Positions 1 through 9,051 of a stretch of DNA of 22,690 nt are shown here, piece after piece. Position 1 is the stretch's first letter. Each line of letters opens with the position of its first letter. The stretch comes from Chara braunii. Taxonomy: Eukaryota > Streptophyta > Charophyceae > Charales > Characeae. A program made the translations under genes and the position numbers. The stretch spans positions 107,136 to 129,825 of the forward strand of contig BFEA01000334.1 of the NCBI GenBank assembly GCA_003427395.1, given 5' to 3'. The notes beneath the pieces were generated by a model. It did not search any database, was not told where the DNA came from, and worked only from the letters and a program-made list of their open reading frames with translations.

Positions 1-11
1 AAAACAAATAT

Positions 12-63
12 GGGGTTGTAGGGCTTAAAATTCCCTACAACCCCTTTTTTTTTTTTTTTTTTT
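12..63. repeat. 12-bp perfect inverted repeat followed by a T tract
   Basis: GGGGTTGTAGGG (12-23) is exactly complementary to CCCTACAACCCC (33-44) across a 9-nt loop, and a run of 19 T follows (45-63). It resembles a bacterial intrinsic terminator, but the setting is a eukaryotic repeat region. The T run may equally be the reversed poly(A) tail of a minus-strand retroposon. No function is assigned. Confidence 0.6.
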
Positions 64-383
64 GGGCTATTATTTAATTCAGGAAAAATCTAGTAAAATC
101 GGGTCCGCGGCGCGGACCCGGTAGGCCTCGGAGGCGTCCGTGAATACGTTCGCCCTCCGAGCTCGGCCCTGCGGACGCGTCCGTGGGTGTTTCATAGCAT
201 GGCGCCTATCCAAAATGTACCTCATTCGACAGTACACTCTACCCCCTGTGTCCGAATACCAGACCCTCCGCCCCTCCCGCCCCTTCGGGTCGCGACTTCC
301 CTCCTTCCCCCTCCCTGCCTCGTCTACCACCCCGTGCTCCCCACCCGGTTTCGGAGCCCATACCCCCCATACCTCCTCCCCCC
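64..383. other. Non-coding stretch upstream of the LINE, with a GC palindrome
   Basis: No convincing gene is present. A near-perfect palindrome with 10-bp arms and a 1-nt centre lies at 100-120 (CGGGTCCGCG / CGCGGACCCG). The part from about 240 to 383 is strongly C/T-rich on the plus strand. This could be 5' LINE sequence or unrelated flank; no ORF1-like coding sequence is visible. Confidence 0.5.
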
Positions 384-1407
384 ATGAGAAAGGTGCCACA
401 GTGGGAAAAGGCACTAAAAAAAGTCGACTTAGATGTGCGATCACTTAATGTAAATGGTCTGCCAGCCTCAACACAACCAAAAATACAAGCGATATGGGAC
501 ATGATCCGATCAAACGACCCCACTTACTGGCCTGATGCGGTGTGCGTGCAAGAAACACATCTGCTGGATAATCCGGCGCACATGGATAAGGCGCAACAAG
601 TCTGGCTATACCAAGCTTACCATGCCCATTCAAAGCATTACCATTCCGCGGGAGTCGCAATTTGGCTCCCACCCACATCAAGACTCAAACCTTTTGAGGT
701 TTTCAAGGACGAAGTTCACGGTTGTCTGTAGATGGTTACTTATCAAGGCCCGATGGGATGACAAAGAGATTTGTCTGGCGACTGTATATGCTCCCAACAC
801 GCCGCCAGAAAGAGCAGATTTCTTTCTACAACTTTTTCGCGTGCTCCCTGCAGACTCTCCCCTCATCCTGGCAGGCGACTTCAATCTAGCACCGGGCAAC
901 GAGATCGACAGAAGAAGTCAAAATCATTCGGATGGGCTGCGCCAGTCGTTGCCGCATCATGGACTTGACACCCTGATGTTCAACCAACTCATGGCGGAGC
1001 TTCAGTTGGTAGATTCATACAGAACCATACGCCCCTCCAAGCAAGCATTCACATGTATTAGAGCCAGGGGGGGTGATGGCCTGTCAAATTCAAGAATTGA
1101 TTTGATACTCCTTTCTAAAGACCTGGCGGGCCCGCTGATAGAGGCTGCCATACTTCCCTTCAGCCCCTCGCGGTCCTTCGACCATAAGATGACAGTCATA
1201 GCCATCGTCTCACGCCCCCAGTTTGAAAGGGGGCCCAGTTTATTTAAACTCAACACATCACTGATCAAACTGCAAACATTTCAACAGTGTGTAAAAGAAT
1301 ACTGGGAATACTGGCAGACCAAAAATCAGGATGCAAGTTCGGTGGTCGAATGGTTTAATCATGGGGTGGCCAAACTAAGAGAAACACTGAAAAAATTCTC
1401 GATATAA
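384..1407 (+). pseudogene. LINE ORF2 N-terminal endonuclease domain (broken)
   Basis: This is the exonuclease-endonuclease-phosphatase-fold nuclease that nicks target DNA for LINE integration. Family motifs appear in the expected order: SLNVNGL near the start, the catalytic Glu in VQETHL, ATVYAPN, GDFN, SRIDLILLS and the terminal SFDHKMT. The first part reads in one frame to 731 (stop TAG) and the rest in another frame to 1407 (TAA), so a frameshift lies near 700-735. A stop-riddled linker that still reads sensibly follows to about 1660 (for example RIQARIKRAHTDGTMAETFF). The ATG at 384 is only the first convenient start; the natural ORF2 start is not known. Confidence 0.82.
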
Positions 1408-1662
1408 AGGGCGAGGGAGCGAAAAGCGGTCGTGGAGGATCTCCTGAGTACCTTGGAAAAATGGGATGACAAGCTATCCTCAACTCCATTGGATAATACC
1501 ATATATTGTAACTTGCAACAGGCGAGGGACCGCCTACAATAACATCTTGAAGCCTAAGCGGAGGTCTGGAGGATTCAAGCTAGAATCAAGCGTGCTCACA
1601 CAGACGGGACCATGGCAGAAACTTTTTTCCAAAAAGCTAAGGTGAGAGCGAAATAAGCCACC

Positions 1663-2781
1663 GTGGTTTCGCTTAAACACCTGTTGCACGATGACGGCCC
1701 GGAAGCCACTAACCCATACCTGGTGACCGAATACGCTGCAAAATATCACCAAAACCTATTCACTTCCAAGATGTTACGAATGCGAGGCAACAACTCATGC
1801 ACAACCTCAAATTTGTGCTCTCGCCGGAACACTGGGCTGCACTTGAACAGTCGTTGAACCGAGCCTAGATCTACACTACCCTCCAGCAAATGGACGATGA
1901 CAAAACACCGGGTTTAGACTCGTTCCCTAAAGAATTCTGGCTTGCCTTCTTGGACACATTCGAAACAGACCTTTTGGATTACATAAATGTTGTTCAGACT
2001 GATGACACATTTGGACGCTCCCTCAACCAAGGGGTTACCACCCTCCTCTATAAGAAGGGCTCAAAGAATGAAGTCATAAATTACAAACCCATAACTTTTT
2101 CGCCGGTCCCGTACAAAATGGTGGCAAAGGCACTGACTAACCGCATGCTCCCCCACATGACACACCTCATTCACCCTGACCAATCCGGGTTCATACCTGA
2201 AAGGACTTAGGATTATACAAGACAATATCCATTTGGTGAACGAGACAAATAAATACGCAAGGCAGAGAAAGAAGGAAGTGACGGTCCTCTTTATTGATTT
2301 TGAAAAAGCCTATGATCATGTGGATTGGGTTTTCCTCAACTTGTGCATGCAAAAAATGAACTTTGGCCCCAACTTTAGGAGATGGGTGGATACCCTTCAC
2401 AGAACGGCGATGACGAACATCATGGCAAATGATCATCTATCCAACCCATTCCCCCTTCAGCGATCGGTCTGGCAAGGTGACCCCATTGCCCCGTTGTTGT
2501 TTGTTATTATAATGGAGGCCCTGGCCACGACCATCAGAGCTAACCCGAAAATAGAAAAGATAGACGTGTCATAAATCCCACACAGTCGCATCCCTGTGAC
2601 ATCACTTTTCGCTAATGACCTGACAGTGCTGATCAAGGCCAACCGTTCCTCTCTACATGCGTTAGTCACCACCATACAAACGTTTTCAATAGCCTCTGAC
2701 ATGGTTGTGAACTGGGGGCCCAAAACGGAGGGATGGTGGCTTCACCCCCAAGACCTCGCCCCCCCCCTGATCCGGCTATAG
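1663..2781 (+). pseudogene. LINE ORF2 reverse transcriptase domain (broken, catalytic Asp lost)
   Basis: This enzyme would copy LINE RNA into DNA at the nicked target. Visible RT blocks are DDDKTPGLDSFPKEFW (1893 on), a GVTTLLYKKG block, DQSGFIPERT, FIDFEKAYDHVDW (about 2293), a QGDPIAPLLF block and FANDLTVL (2608 on). The last corresponds to the usual F-A-D-D box, but codon 2614-2616 is AAT, giving Asn in place of the first catalytic Asp. The residue before QGDP is Trp where Arg is usual. Frameshifts lie at about 1770-1890 and 2205-2225, and stops occur at 1867 (TAG) and near 2572 (TAA). Confidence 0.85.
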
Positions 2782-4790
2782 CATGGAAACCGAGGCAGGA
2801 GGCCATACAGATACTAGGAGTGCGGCTTACAACTTTGGGCCCCCCGCCCGCCCACGGAGCGTCCCTGGTGGAGGAGGCCCTCAGGAGAATGGCCACGTGG
2901 AGGGGTCTGCACACCTCGATAGTGGGAAGGGCACTGACCCTCAACACCACGATCTTCTCTGCTATATGGTACAAGGCAGCATGCTGGCCGATCCCGCCCA
3001 AGCACCTTCGGAGGCTCGGGAGGGTGGCAGCAGCATGTGTGAAAATAATGATCATGAGGACCCCACGTTCCTGTCCAGAGTGGCGTGGGACAGCATTGCC
3101 CACCCCCGGTCGAAAGGGGGTCTGACAATCTTGGAACCACAAGACCAACTAAAAGCGCTATCCTTCAAAATCATCAACCCCCTGTTGATGGGAAACGACG
3201 TCTTGTGGGCTCCTTACGCCCACATTCAGATTGTCAATCTTGCTCCCGCCTCGCCTTTGAAAGGGAAAGTCCATCTACTACAATGGCTAACCAACCTAGC
3301 ATGGTCAATCCCTGGACCAAACGTATCAACAACGCTACCTTCTGAACACATCCAGACAAGAAAGGATATACCCAACGATCCGATGTGGCCCAACATGGTG
3401 AAATTGTGGAGAGAGATGGGTCCTCAACGCATACCCCCCCCCCTGCGGTGGCACGAGATAGTGAGGCAACCACTATTTGGCAACCCCCTCAGAAGTCGTT
3501 CCACCTATCAAAACGCTCACATTGGAGACAACGGGTTGCGAAAGGGTTTTTTACAATCGGGGATATTTGGGATGTCCAACAGGGAGCATGGAAAACAACA
3601 GACCAAATGAAGGACCAACTAAGGCAAAGAGAACAAAACCTGGATCAGCTCCAAGAAGCCATACCTCTCACATGGATCCCCCCCTTGAAAAAAGGCCCCT
3701 CGATTGAATAGGGGGACTGGGCTGTCCATTGGCCCTAGACCGGACCCCCCGAGTCTGGTTAGCAAGGTGGCAGAGGTGACTGCTCTAACAGCCCATTTAC
3801 ATGCATACGACATAACTTCCCCGGGGGCCTCATGCCCCGCACTGCGAAGAAACCAAGAACAGGACACAGTCCATAACTGGGCGAGCGTGGTCAGAGTACG
3901 GGTGATAAAAAGGACAGACCAATCTCACTTCGTATTTCAGTCGTGCTCTCTTATCTCCACCCTCCCTTTTGACCCGGCGGAATGGCAATGGCCCAGAATA
4001 GGGCTGCTGCCCCAGTTAAACCATGGGATTATACGATAAACAAGGATATCGAGTCATACATAAGACGCAGTCCACAGGAAAGATTCTGCAAAAGAGGTGG
4101 GAAAAAGATTTCATCCTGCCGCCAAGGGATCTGGCAGATTTCCGATGGGCCCGATATTCACACATAATGTCGACATCCCACCGAACCCTCCAATGGCAGA
4201 TATTGTACCGTTGTTTGCCCACACCGGATTGGCTCGTCTCGTGGACTGATCTGGAGCAGAAAGGCCTCCTTTCACCCATCTGCGGTTACTGTGACTGGTT
4301 CTCCTAACCCTCCCGAGCCACATTGGAGCATTGCTTACTTGCATGCCCCATGGTGATCCAGATTTGGAGATGGTGGGATGCCAGGGATGGGGCCTGGACT
4401 GTCCTTAGCGGCTCCCGATTCCCGTGGGACCCGAAATTCCTGCTCCTTGGGAACCCGACGATTTCCCGGACAGACTGGTCCCCTTACGAGAGGAATCTGT
4501 TTCACACAACAAGAATTGAACTCCTAATGCTCGCCTAGAGGGCATGCTGCTCATTTGAGCGAAAGCAGCACACCTTCACTGCCCCCTATGCAAAGGAGCA
4601 CCTGTCACAGTACCTTGTTGGGAGTTTAAGAGCAGCGTGGGATTAGACCAAGCAACAAATCCAAAAAATAAAGGACGACCCAACCCTCACAGCAACACAA
4701 AAACAGAACAAGAAGCAGGAACTGACGACTGGTTTCACAGAAGACTGGCTATGCTCAAAGAGAGCCATGGCTGATCTTCAAGGTTCCCAG
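2733..4790 (+). pseudogene. LINE ORF2 C-terminal region with zinc-binding domain (broken)
   Basis: The sequence continues the RT protein through several frames: 2733-3125, then about 3060-3610, about 3540-3711, a weak stretch to 4039, and 4023-4538. The last piece has the plant LINE RT zinc-binding pattern, ICGYC then LEHCLLAC followed by a Trp-rich stretch (IWRWW), interrupted by a TAA at 4305. Beyond the TAG at about 4537 the same frame still reads protein-like up to the poly(A). The zinc-binding domain is presumed to help bind LINE RNA. All pieces are non-functional as they stand. Confidence 0.75.
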
Positions 4791-4816
4791 AAAAAAAAAA
4801 AAAAAAAGGTTCCCAG
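4781..4816 (+). repeat. Poly(A) tract flanked by an exact 10-bp direct repeat
   Basis: AGGTTCCCAG at 4781-4790 is repeated at 4807-4816 (sharing the last A of the tract), with a 17-A run at 4791-4807 between. The poly(A) fits the 3' tail of the LINE. The duplicated 10-mer may be a local duplication or a small poly(A) insertion with its own target-site duplication. Confidence 0.75.
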
Positions 4817-5288
4817 CTCCAATGGAAGAACTGGAGGATAGATGAGCACAAATGGCCCCGTTCGCGGCAACCCCCCCTCTTTTGTCCTCCTCCCGGGATG
4901 AACACACATACACACCTCTATCCCCCCCCACCCCCCACCCACCCACCCTCCTCTCCACCTTCCCCCTCCCGCCACCCAGTCCTCGTACCGAAAGATTGGA
5001 GAAGTTATGACTATTGGTGATCCAGACGAAGAGATCCGAAGATGGACAGCGGTCGAAGGAGTTCGGGGACACAATGAACACCGGGGCGGTATGACTATCA
5101 GAGGTGGGAGCAGGCAGCAGCATCACGGGGACAGAATGCGGAATGGAGGCCCAAATGGGAGGCGTGATTATGTTCTGATTTTTCTAGATATCACCTGCGC
5201 ACCATACTGCATCACATAGCTTAGTACCCCACCACACTGAGGGTCTTCAGGCTATACGGATCACGATTCTCCAAACCATGGGTCCACA
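4817..5288. other. Non-coding spacer with a C-rich tract
   Basis: A pyrimidine tract dominated by CCC and CACCC runs fills about 4914-4975. The short open frame at 5007-5219 has no recognisable domain. One other frame across 5020-5160 reads as a charged, Arg/Gln-rich stretch with stops, possibly a gag-like scrap, but too weak to call. No gene is supported. Confidence 0.5.
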
Positions 5289-5372
5289 GAGGGTTTAGGG
5301 TTTAAATAAGGTTTTAAATAAGGTAAATAAGGTTTTAAATAAGGTTTTAAATAAGGTTTAAATACAGGTTTA
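5289..5372. repeat. Two telomere-like units followed by about six AT-rich tandem repeats
   Basis: GGGTTTAGGGTTTA (5291-5304) is two plant-type TTTAGGG units. It runs directly into tandem copies of a roughly 12-bp unit, GGTTTTAAATAA, with small length variants (copies of 9 to 12 bp), ending near 5370. The junction suggests that slippage of a degenerate telomere-like seed created the array. Confidence 0.75.
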
Positions 5373-5560
5373 AGGGGATAACATACGGTAACAGTAAATG
5401 GGGGGGCTGCAGAATAGGGCAGGTCAACAACAAAATACTGCTCCGTGATGGGTCGGGCAACACTAGCAGCTCCAAGGGAAAAAGGAGTCTCGGGTTTTAT
5501 AAGACAATTCGACCACAGCCCTCGAAAAAAAACAGCAAACTCTGTGTTACAAGATGTATA

Positions 5561-5589
5561 AAGGGACGCTGGACCCGGTTTCCAGCAGG
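5561..5589 (+). repeat. 29-bp dispersed repeat, copy 1
   Basis: This 29-mer matches 22266-22294 at 28 of 29 positions on the same strand. It contains a small hairpin, GCTGGA / TCCAGC. A poly(A) tract follows each copy: 5695-5719 here and 22437-22454 for the other copy. It may be the conserved part of a retroposon or SINE family; the sequence between the repeat and the poly(A) differs between copies. Confidence 0.65.
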
Positions 5590-5624
5590 TGCCGCTCCCC
5601 ACCAATAGATGGAGCAGCCCGACA

Positions 5625-5719
5625 GTAAGCCCTCAATCCTGACGGTTCTCTCACCACCGCCGGGATAGAGGGCTTACGAAGGGGCTATTCATTTAAAAAA
5701 AAAAAAAAAAAAAAAAAAA
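5625..5719. repeat. 15-bp inverted repeat followed by an A25 tract
   Basis: GTAAGCCCTCAATCC (5625-5639) pairs with GGATAGAGGGCTTAC (5663-5677) with one mismatch and a 23-nt loop. Seventeen bases later there is a run of 25 A (5695-5719). This may be the 3' end of a retroposed RNA. Confidence 0.6.
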
Positions 5720-5871
5720 GGACCTCCCTCCTGGATATGTATCAAGATAGAAACCTCACTCCAAATAGCTCCCAGTCTGAATGTGAGCAGGGCTACACAA
5801 TTTCAGCATTGGGGATATGTTGGACGTGGGGGACGGGGGGGGCGGCGGGGGGCGGGGAAGACTCCTCATTC
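5720..5871. other. Left flank of the LTR element with a G-rich tract
   Basis: No gene is seen. At 5827-5857 the plus strand has at least four runs of 4 to 8 G separated by 1 to 3 bases, which fits a potential G-quadruplex. It ends 14 bp before the LTR. The last four bases (5868-5871, ATTC) form the left target-site duplication. Confidence 0.6.
5868..5871. repeat. Left target-site duplication ATTC
   Basis: ATTC immediately precedes the LTR terminus TGTGACG at 5872 and is matched by ATTC at 19162-19165, immediately after the opposite terminus CGTCACA. A 4-bp duplication is short but within the 4-6 bp range of LTR retrotransposons. Confidence 0.65.
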
Positions 5872-8331
5872 TGTGACGCCCAACCTCACGCCCATCGCGA
5901 CTTCCTGATCAGAGTAGGATGTGGGCCTGGAAGTGCGAAAAGGGGTGTGCAAAGGATTTTTGGGAAAGTGGGGGTGGAGTCCCAGGTCGGAACTGAGATC
6001 TTTTGTGGCAGGGTTTTTCAGGGGCACAAGTGCAATTTGGCGTAGAGGGCGAACCGCATCGGGTTACAAAGCAAATGGTACGCGGGGGTCACTCAGGACC
6101 GGACGAGCCATTGGTTTCGGGGACGTCGGTTTGTGGAAGGGTCTCCTAGGGGTAGGTGGGGCTCCTCCGATGCGTCTGGTCGTCGAGAGTTGCCACGTGG
6201 CGCCGAGCGTCGCGCGTTTGAGTTGGGCCTCCTAGGTATCGGGGTCCTCTGATCGCTGCATCGTCGGCAGTTTCCGCAGGGCGTATTAGGCCGGTATGGG
6301 GCTATGGTCGGCCACGGGACGACGCTGAGTTGGCGGTACGGAAGGAGGAGGCGAAAGGGAGGGAAACTGGTGGTGATAACGACAAATCCGAGGTGGATGA
6401 AGTAGTAGGTATGGTCTGGCGAGGGGAAATCAGAGCACTAGGGGTCGTTAGTGGTGGCGCAGTGAAATTCCCGAGGACACAGTCGGTTCTCGGTTAAGCA
6501 AGGGTATCTCTGCCGGAGGAGTTCGTTTATCCAAGGGGTGAAGTAATTCGGGTCGTATGACGAGTCGGAATTCCAGGATCGTGTCATTGTGTCATCGCGG
6601 AGTTGTGAGTTGCCTAAGGGCAGGTCCTTGGCGATTGCGATCACCGCGTGAGAGCACGTGCGGGCTGGTGTAAACCAAGTCGCGCCCACATGTGTTCGCC
6701 CGGGATGATTGCTCCGTCGCAGGCCCTGGATGGCCGAATTCGGGCAGACAGTACTCCTGCCGCCTGTATGGGCAAATCGGCACACGGGGGGCACGTGTAA
6801 ATGCGCAGATCAAGTTGTGTTTACACGCGTCCTCTCGCGGCGTTCGCTGGGCCAGACATCCGACTATCTAATCACTTCGTGTTGTTTTGAGCATGCAAGA
6901 TGCAACGACCACAATCAGCTCAATCAAAAGACAAGCAAGGACAAGGACAAAATTACCGATTGCGCAAAATTCTTATCCTACTCACGAGTGCATCAAATAC
7001 AACAAACAAAAGCAAAGACAAGGATCCAGTAAAAAGACAAGCAACCAAATATGGCATTCATACATCCATTCATTCAGCAACATACGCATAGCGCATCAGA
7101 GGTGGAAATCGCGAAGACAAGTGGGAGCAAAAACCCAAGTCCAGGTTCCGAAAAGCAGAAAACGGGCAGATCACCCGGAGTCGAAATCAAAATTTTATGT
7201 ACACAAGACAGGAGGAAGAACAAATAAAAGAAACAGCAAAACCGCGTCCATGAACCTCAGCTCCCTCTTCCTCTCTCTTCTTCTCCGATGCGGACAGTCC
7301 GTCGTCGTGCACCACCCCACGAAGCTGTCACCCAGCTTAGTCCTCCCGCACCCGTCGGATTCGCCCGCGCCCACAATCCGTCGTGGCTCGCGTCAACCCC
7401 GCGGGTTTGGCACCAGCTCGTCGGGTTGCCCGACTCCGGCTCTACTCACCTCTTACTTCGCTCGTGTGCCGACCCTCTCTGATCGCGCAACCCCGAGCTT
7501 CTAACTGCTGGTTAAGAGAGCTAACTAATCGCGCAGCTGAAATTTATAGCGTGCATGCACGAAGAACACGGAATTACCAAGACTTAGAGGGGAGATTAGA
7601 GAGGGAGTGCCCACGTTCTGCATGACCGGGCCGCGACGCGGGGGATGTAGCCATTCTCCACGCATCAATCTGAGCATGCAGTCCGCAGCTACCAAAAACG
7701 CAGCAAAAGAAAGAGAAGGAGGGCGGGAAAGACCAAGCGCAAGAAGAAAGATACAGTTACAATGGCGCCAGCCCAAAATTACAGTTACATACCCGATTAA
7801 AGGCGCCGACTAATTAGAATTTTGTTGCAGCCGCAAAAAGAAGCGCATAAGCAAAATGGCGCCGCCCGGCAAAAGAAAGTTCTAATTACAAAATTCCTAT
7901 ATTCCTAATTAATGCGAAAAGCAAAAGTACAGGTTCCGGGAGGAAAGTCCGAAATTCCGAGAGCCGTCGGGGCTCGACAAAATTCGAAAAGGAAGTCAAA
8001 AAGAAAATTCAAAAAGAACGAAGCAAATTCCCGCACGACGTCCGCGCCCAAAAAGTTCCGAAACCGAACCAAAAAGAAATGACGTCAATGTTTATTAAAC
8101 GCGCACCTGGCGGCGCGCCATCCATCTGACCAATCAATCACCCGTCCCGGAACACACCCAGCTCCGAACTCAGCCACCCACAAAGAATCGATGCAAAAGA
8201 CGAAGAAGCGAGGGTACTGATGCAATTTCCCGTCCATCCCAATCTCCCATAATTGGCCCAACCTTCCCAACTTAGGACCCCTCATTGCAACCGCGCAGAA
8301 AGTCGCGCGTTACAGAAAGTGGTTCGTCACA
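5872..8331 (-). repeat. 3' LTR (left copy, 2460 bp)
   Basis: It aligns with 16720-19161 along its whole length. It begins TGTGACG and ends CGTCACA, so it keeps both termini. It holds about 18 bp near 8180-8200 (around CAAAGAATCGATGC) that are absent from the right copy. Open frames inside it are not supported as genes. It includes a TATA-like box at 7542-7548 on the minus strand. Confidence 0.93.
7542..7548 (-). promoter_or_regulatory. LTR TATA box (3' LTR copy)
   Basis: The minus strand reads CTATAAAT, a good plant TATA box, and the same box is preserved in the other LTR at 18386-18392. It would place transcription initiation about 30 bp further along the minus strand, giving a U3 of about 0.8 kb and R-U5 of about 1.6 kb. 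The start site itself is inferred. Confidence 0.5.
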
Positions 8332-9051
8332 TATGTGACGCCCAGGGGGTTCCAATATTAGCAAGCTCCTGCTTGCTTGTTGACATGTGTCGATCTCTCT
8401 ACTCGATTGACACGTGGAGCTATTTTCCCTATGCCACTTACCGTTCGAATGAGTGTGGACGTCGTCCAACGTGGCAGCACAGCTCTACTACTAATTCCTC
8501 AGGGAGGGCCTTTGACAATCCAAGGAGGGGATTACACGTGTCGCCGTCGTGACACGTGCCCACAAGTTATGCATCAGCGGGCGCCGGGGAGGGGAAAGGG
8601 GAGACGGTACATGGAGGGGTGGCGAGGGGGAGGGTTGATGGGTAGAGGGGGAAGGAAGCTCTCCATTCCGGCCATCGTCTCTGGAAGTTCCTGATAGCGA
8701 ACGATCCGGTGGAAACGGGGGAATCGGTTGCTTGTGTGGGGGAGGGACGCGAGGTAGTCGGGGTAGAGGGTGGTGAAGGTTCGGAAGAGGGCCGCTCGAA
8801 AGTGATCATGGTTCTCGCATGCGGGGATAGTCCCCGTAATCATGCAGTATACCTCGATCATATTGTGGCCTCAGCACGCGGCACTCAGGAAAAGGATATG
8901 GAGGCAGAAGACAGGGCGGGCACATCGGGTGGAAGGGTGGGGATGAACAGTGACAGCGAGACGGGTGGTGTAGAAAAAGCGGAAGGTATCGATGGGGAAG
9001 GGATTGGTGGGGAAGGTGACGCGAGTAGAGATCCGGCGGAAGGAGAGGTGG
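8332..9051 (-). other. 3' untranslated internal region of the LTR element
   Basis: No coding sequence is supported. The usual polypurine tract directly before the 3' LTR is not evident on the minus strand. Instead the junction is a 16-bp palindrome, CGTCACATATGTGACG (8325-8340), and the 11-mer TGTGACGCCCA that starts the LTR at 5872 recurs at 8334-8344. An inverted pair CACGTGTC / GACACGTG lies at 8535-8542 and 8551-8558, with further CACGTG cores nearby. The plus strand is G-rich from about 8580 to 9070. Confidence 0.55.

Larger units (their letters stand above)
384..4807 (+). mobile_element. Decayed non-LTR retrotransposon (LINE), 5' truncated or lacking ORF1
   Basis: The plus strand carries, in order, an apurinic/apyrimidinic-type endonuclease (384-1407), a reverse transcriptase (about 1800-2781), a long C-terminal region, a CCHC-type zinc-binding region (about 4275-4345) and a poly(A) tract (4791-4807). 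This order is that of ORF2 in plant L1-like LINEs. The reading frame changes at least six times and is cut by many stops, often TAA where glutamine (CAA) would fit, so the copy is dead. No gag-like ORF1 precedes the endonuclease. No flanking target-site duplication was found by eye. Confidence 0.85.

Noticed and set aside
12-63. Rho-independent terminator
   Set aside because: Hairpin plus T tract fits the shape, but the window is eukaryotic repeat DNA with no bacterial gene upstream.
1998-2004. Further hammerhead cores at other CTGATGA sites on either strand (for example near 1998, 12340, 13862, 22150)
   Set aside because: None is followed by a stem and GAAA at hammerhead spacing.
5289-5372. 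CRISPR-like array
   Set aside because: Units are contiguous with no spacers; it is a simple tandem repeat.
5261-5605. 114-codon minus-strand ORF with KPYL repeats
   Set aside because: The repeat peptide is the AT-rich tandem array; no domain outside it.
6887-7504. 205-codon ORF inside the 3' LTR
   Set aside because: It lies in U5/R sequence, is on the strand opposite the element's genes, and the equivalent frame is broken in the other LTR.
5872-8331. Independent solo LTR rather than the 3' LTR of the element
   Set aside because: The outer termini and ATTC flanks match the right-hand LTR as a single insertion; the odd internal border is noted as a finding instead.
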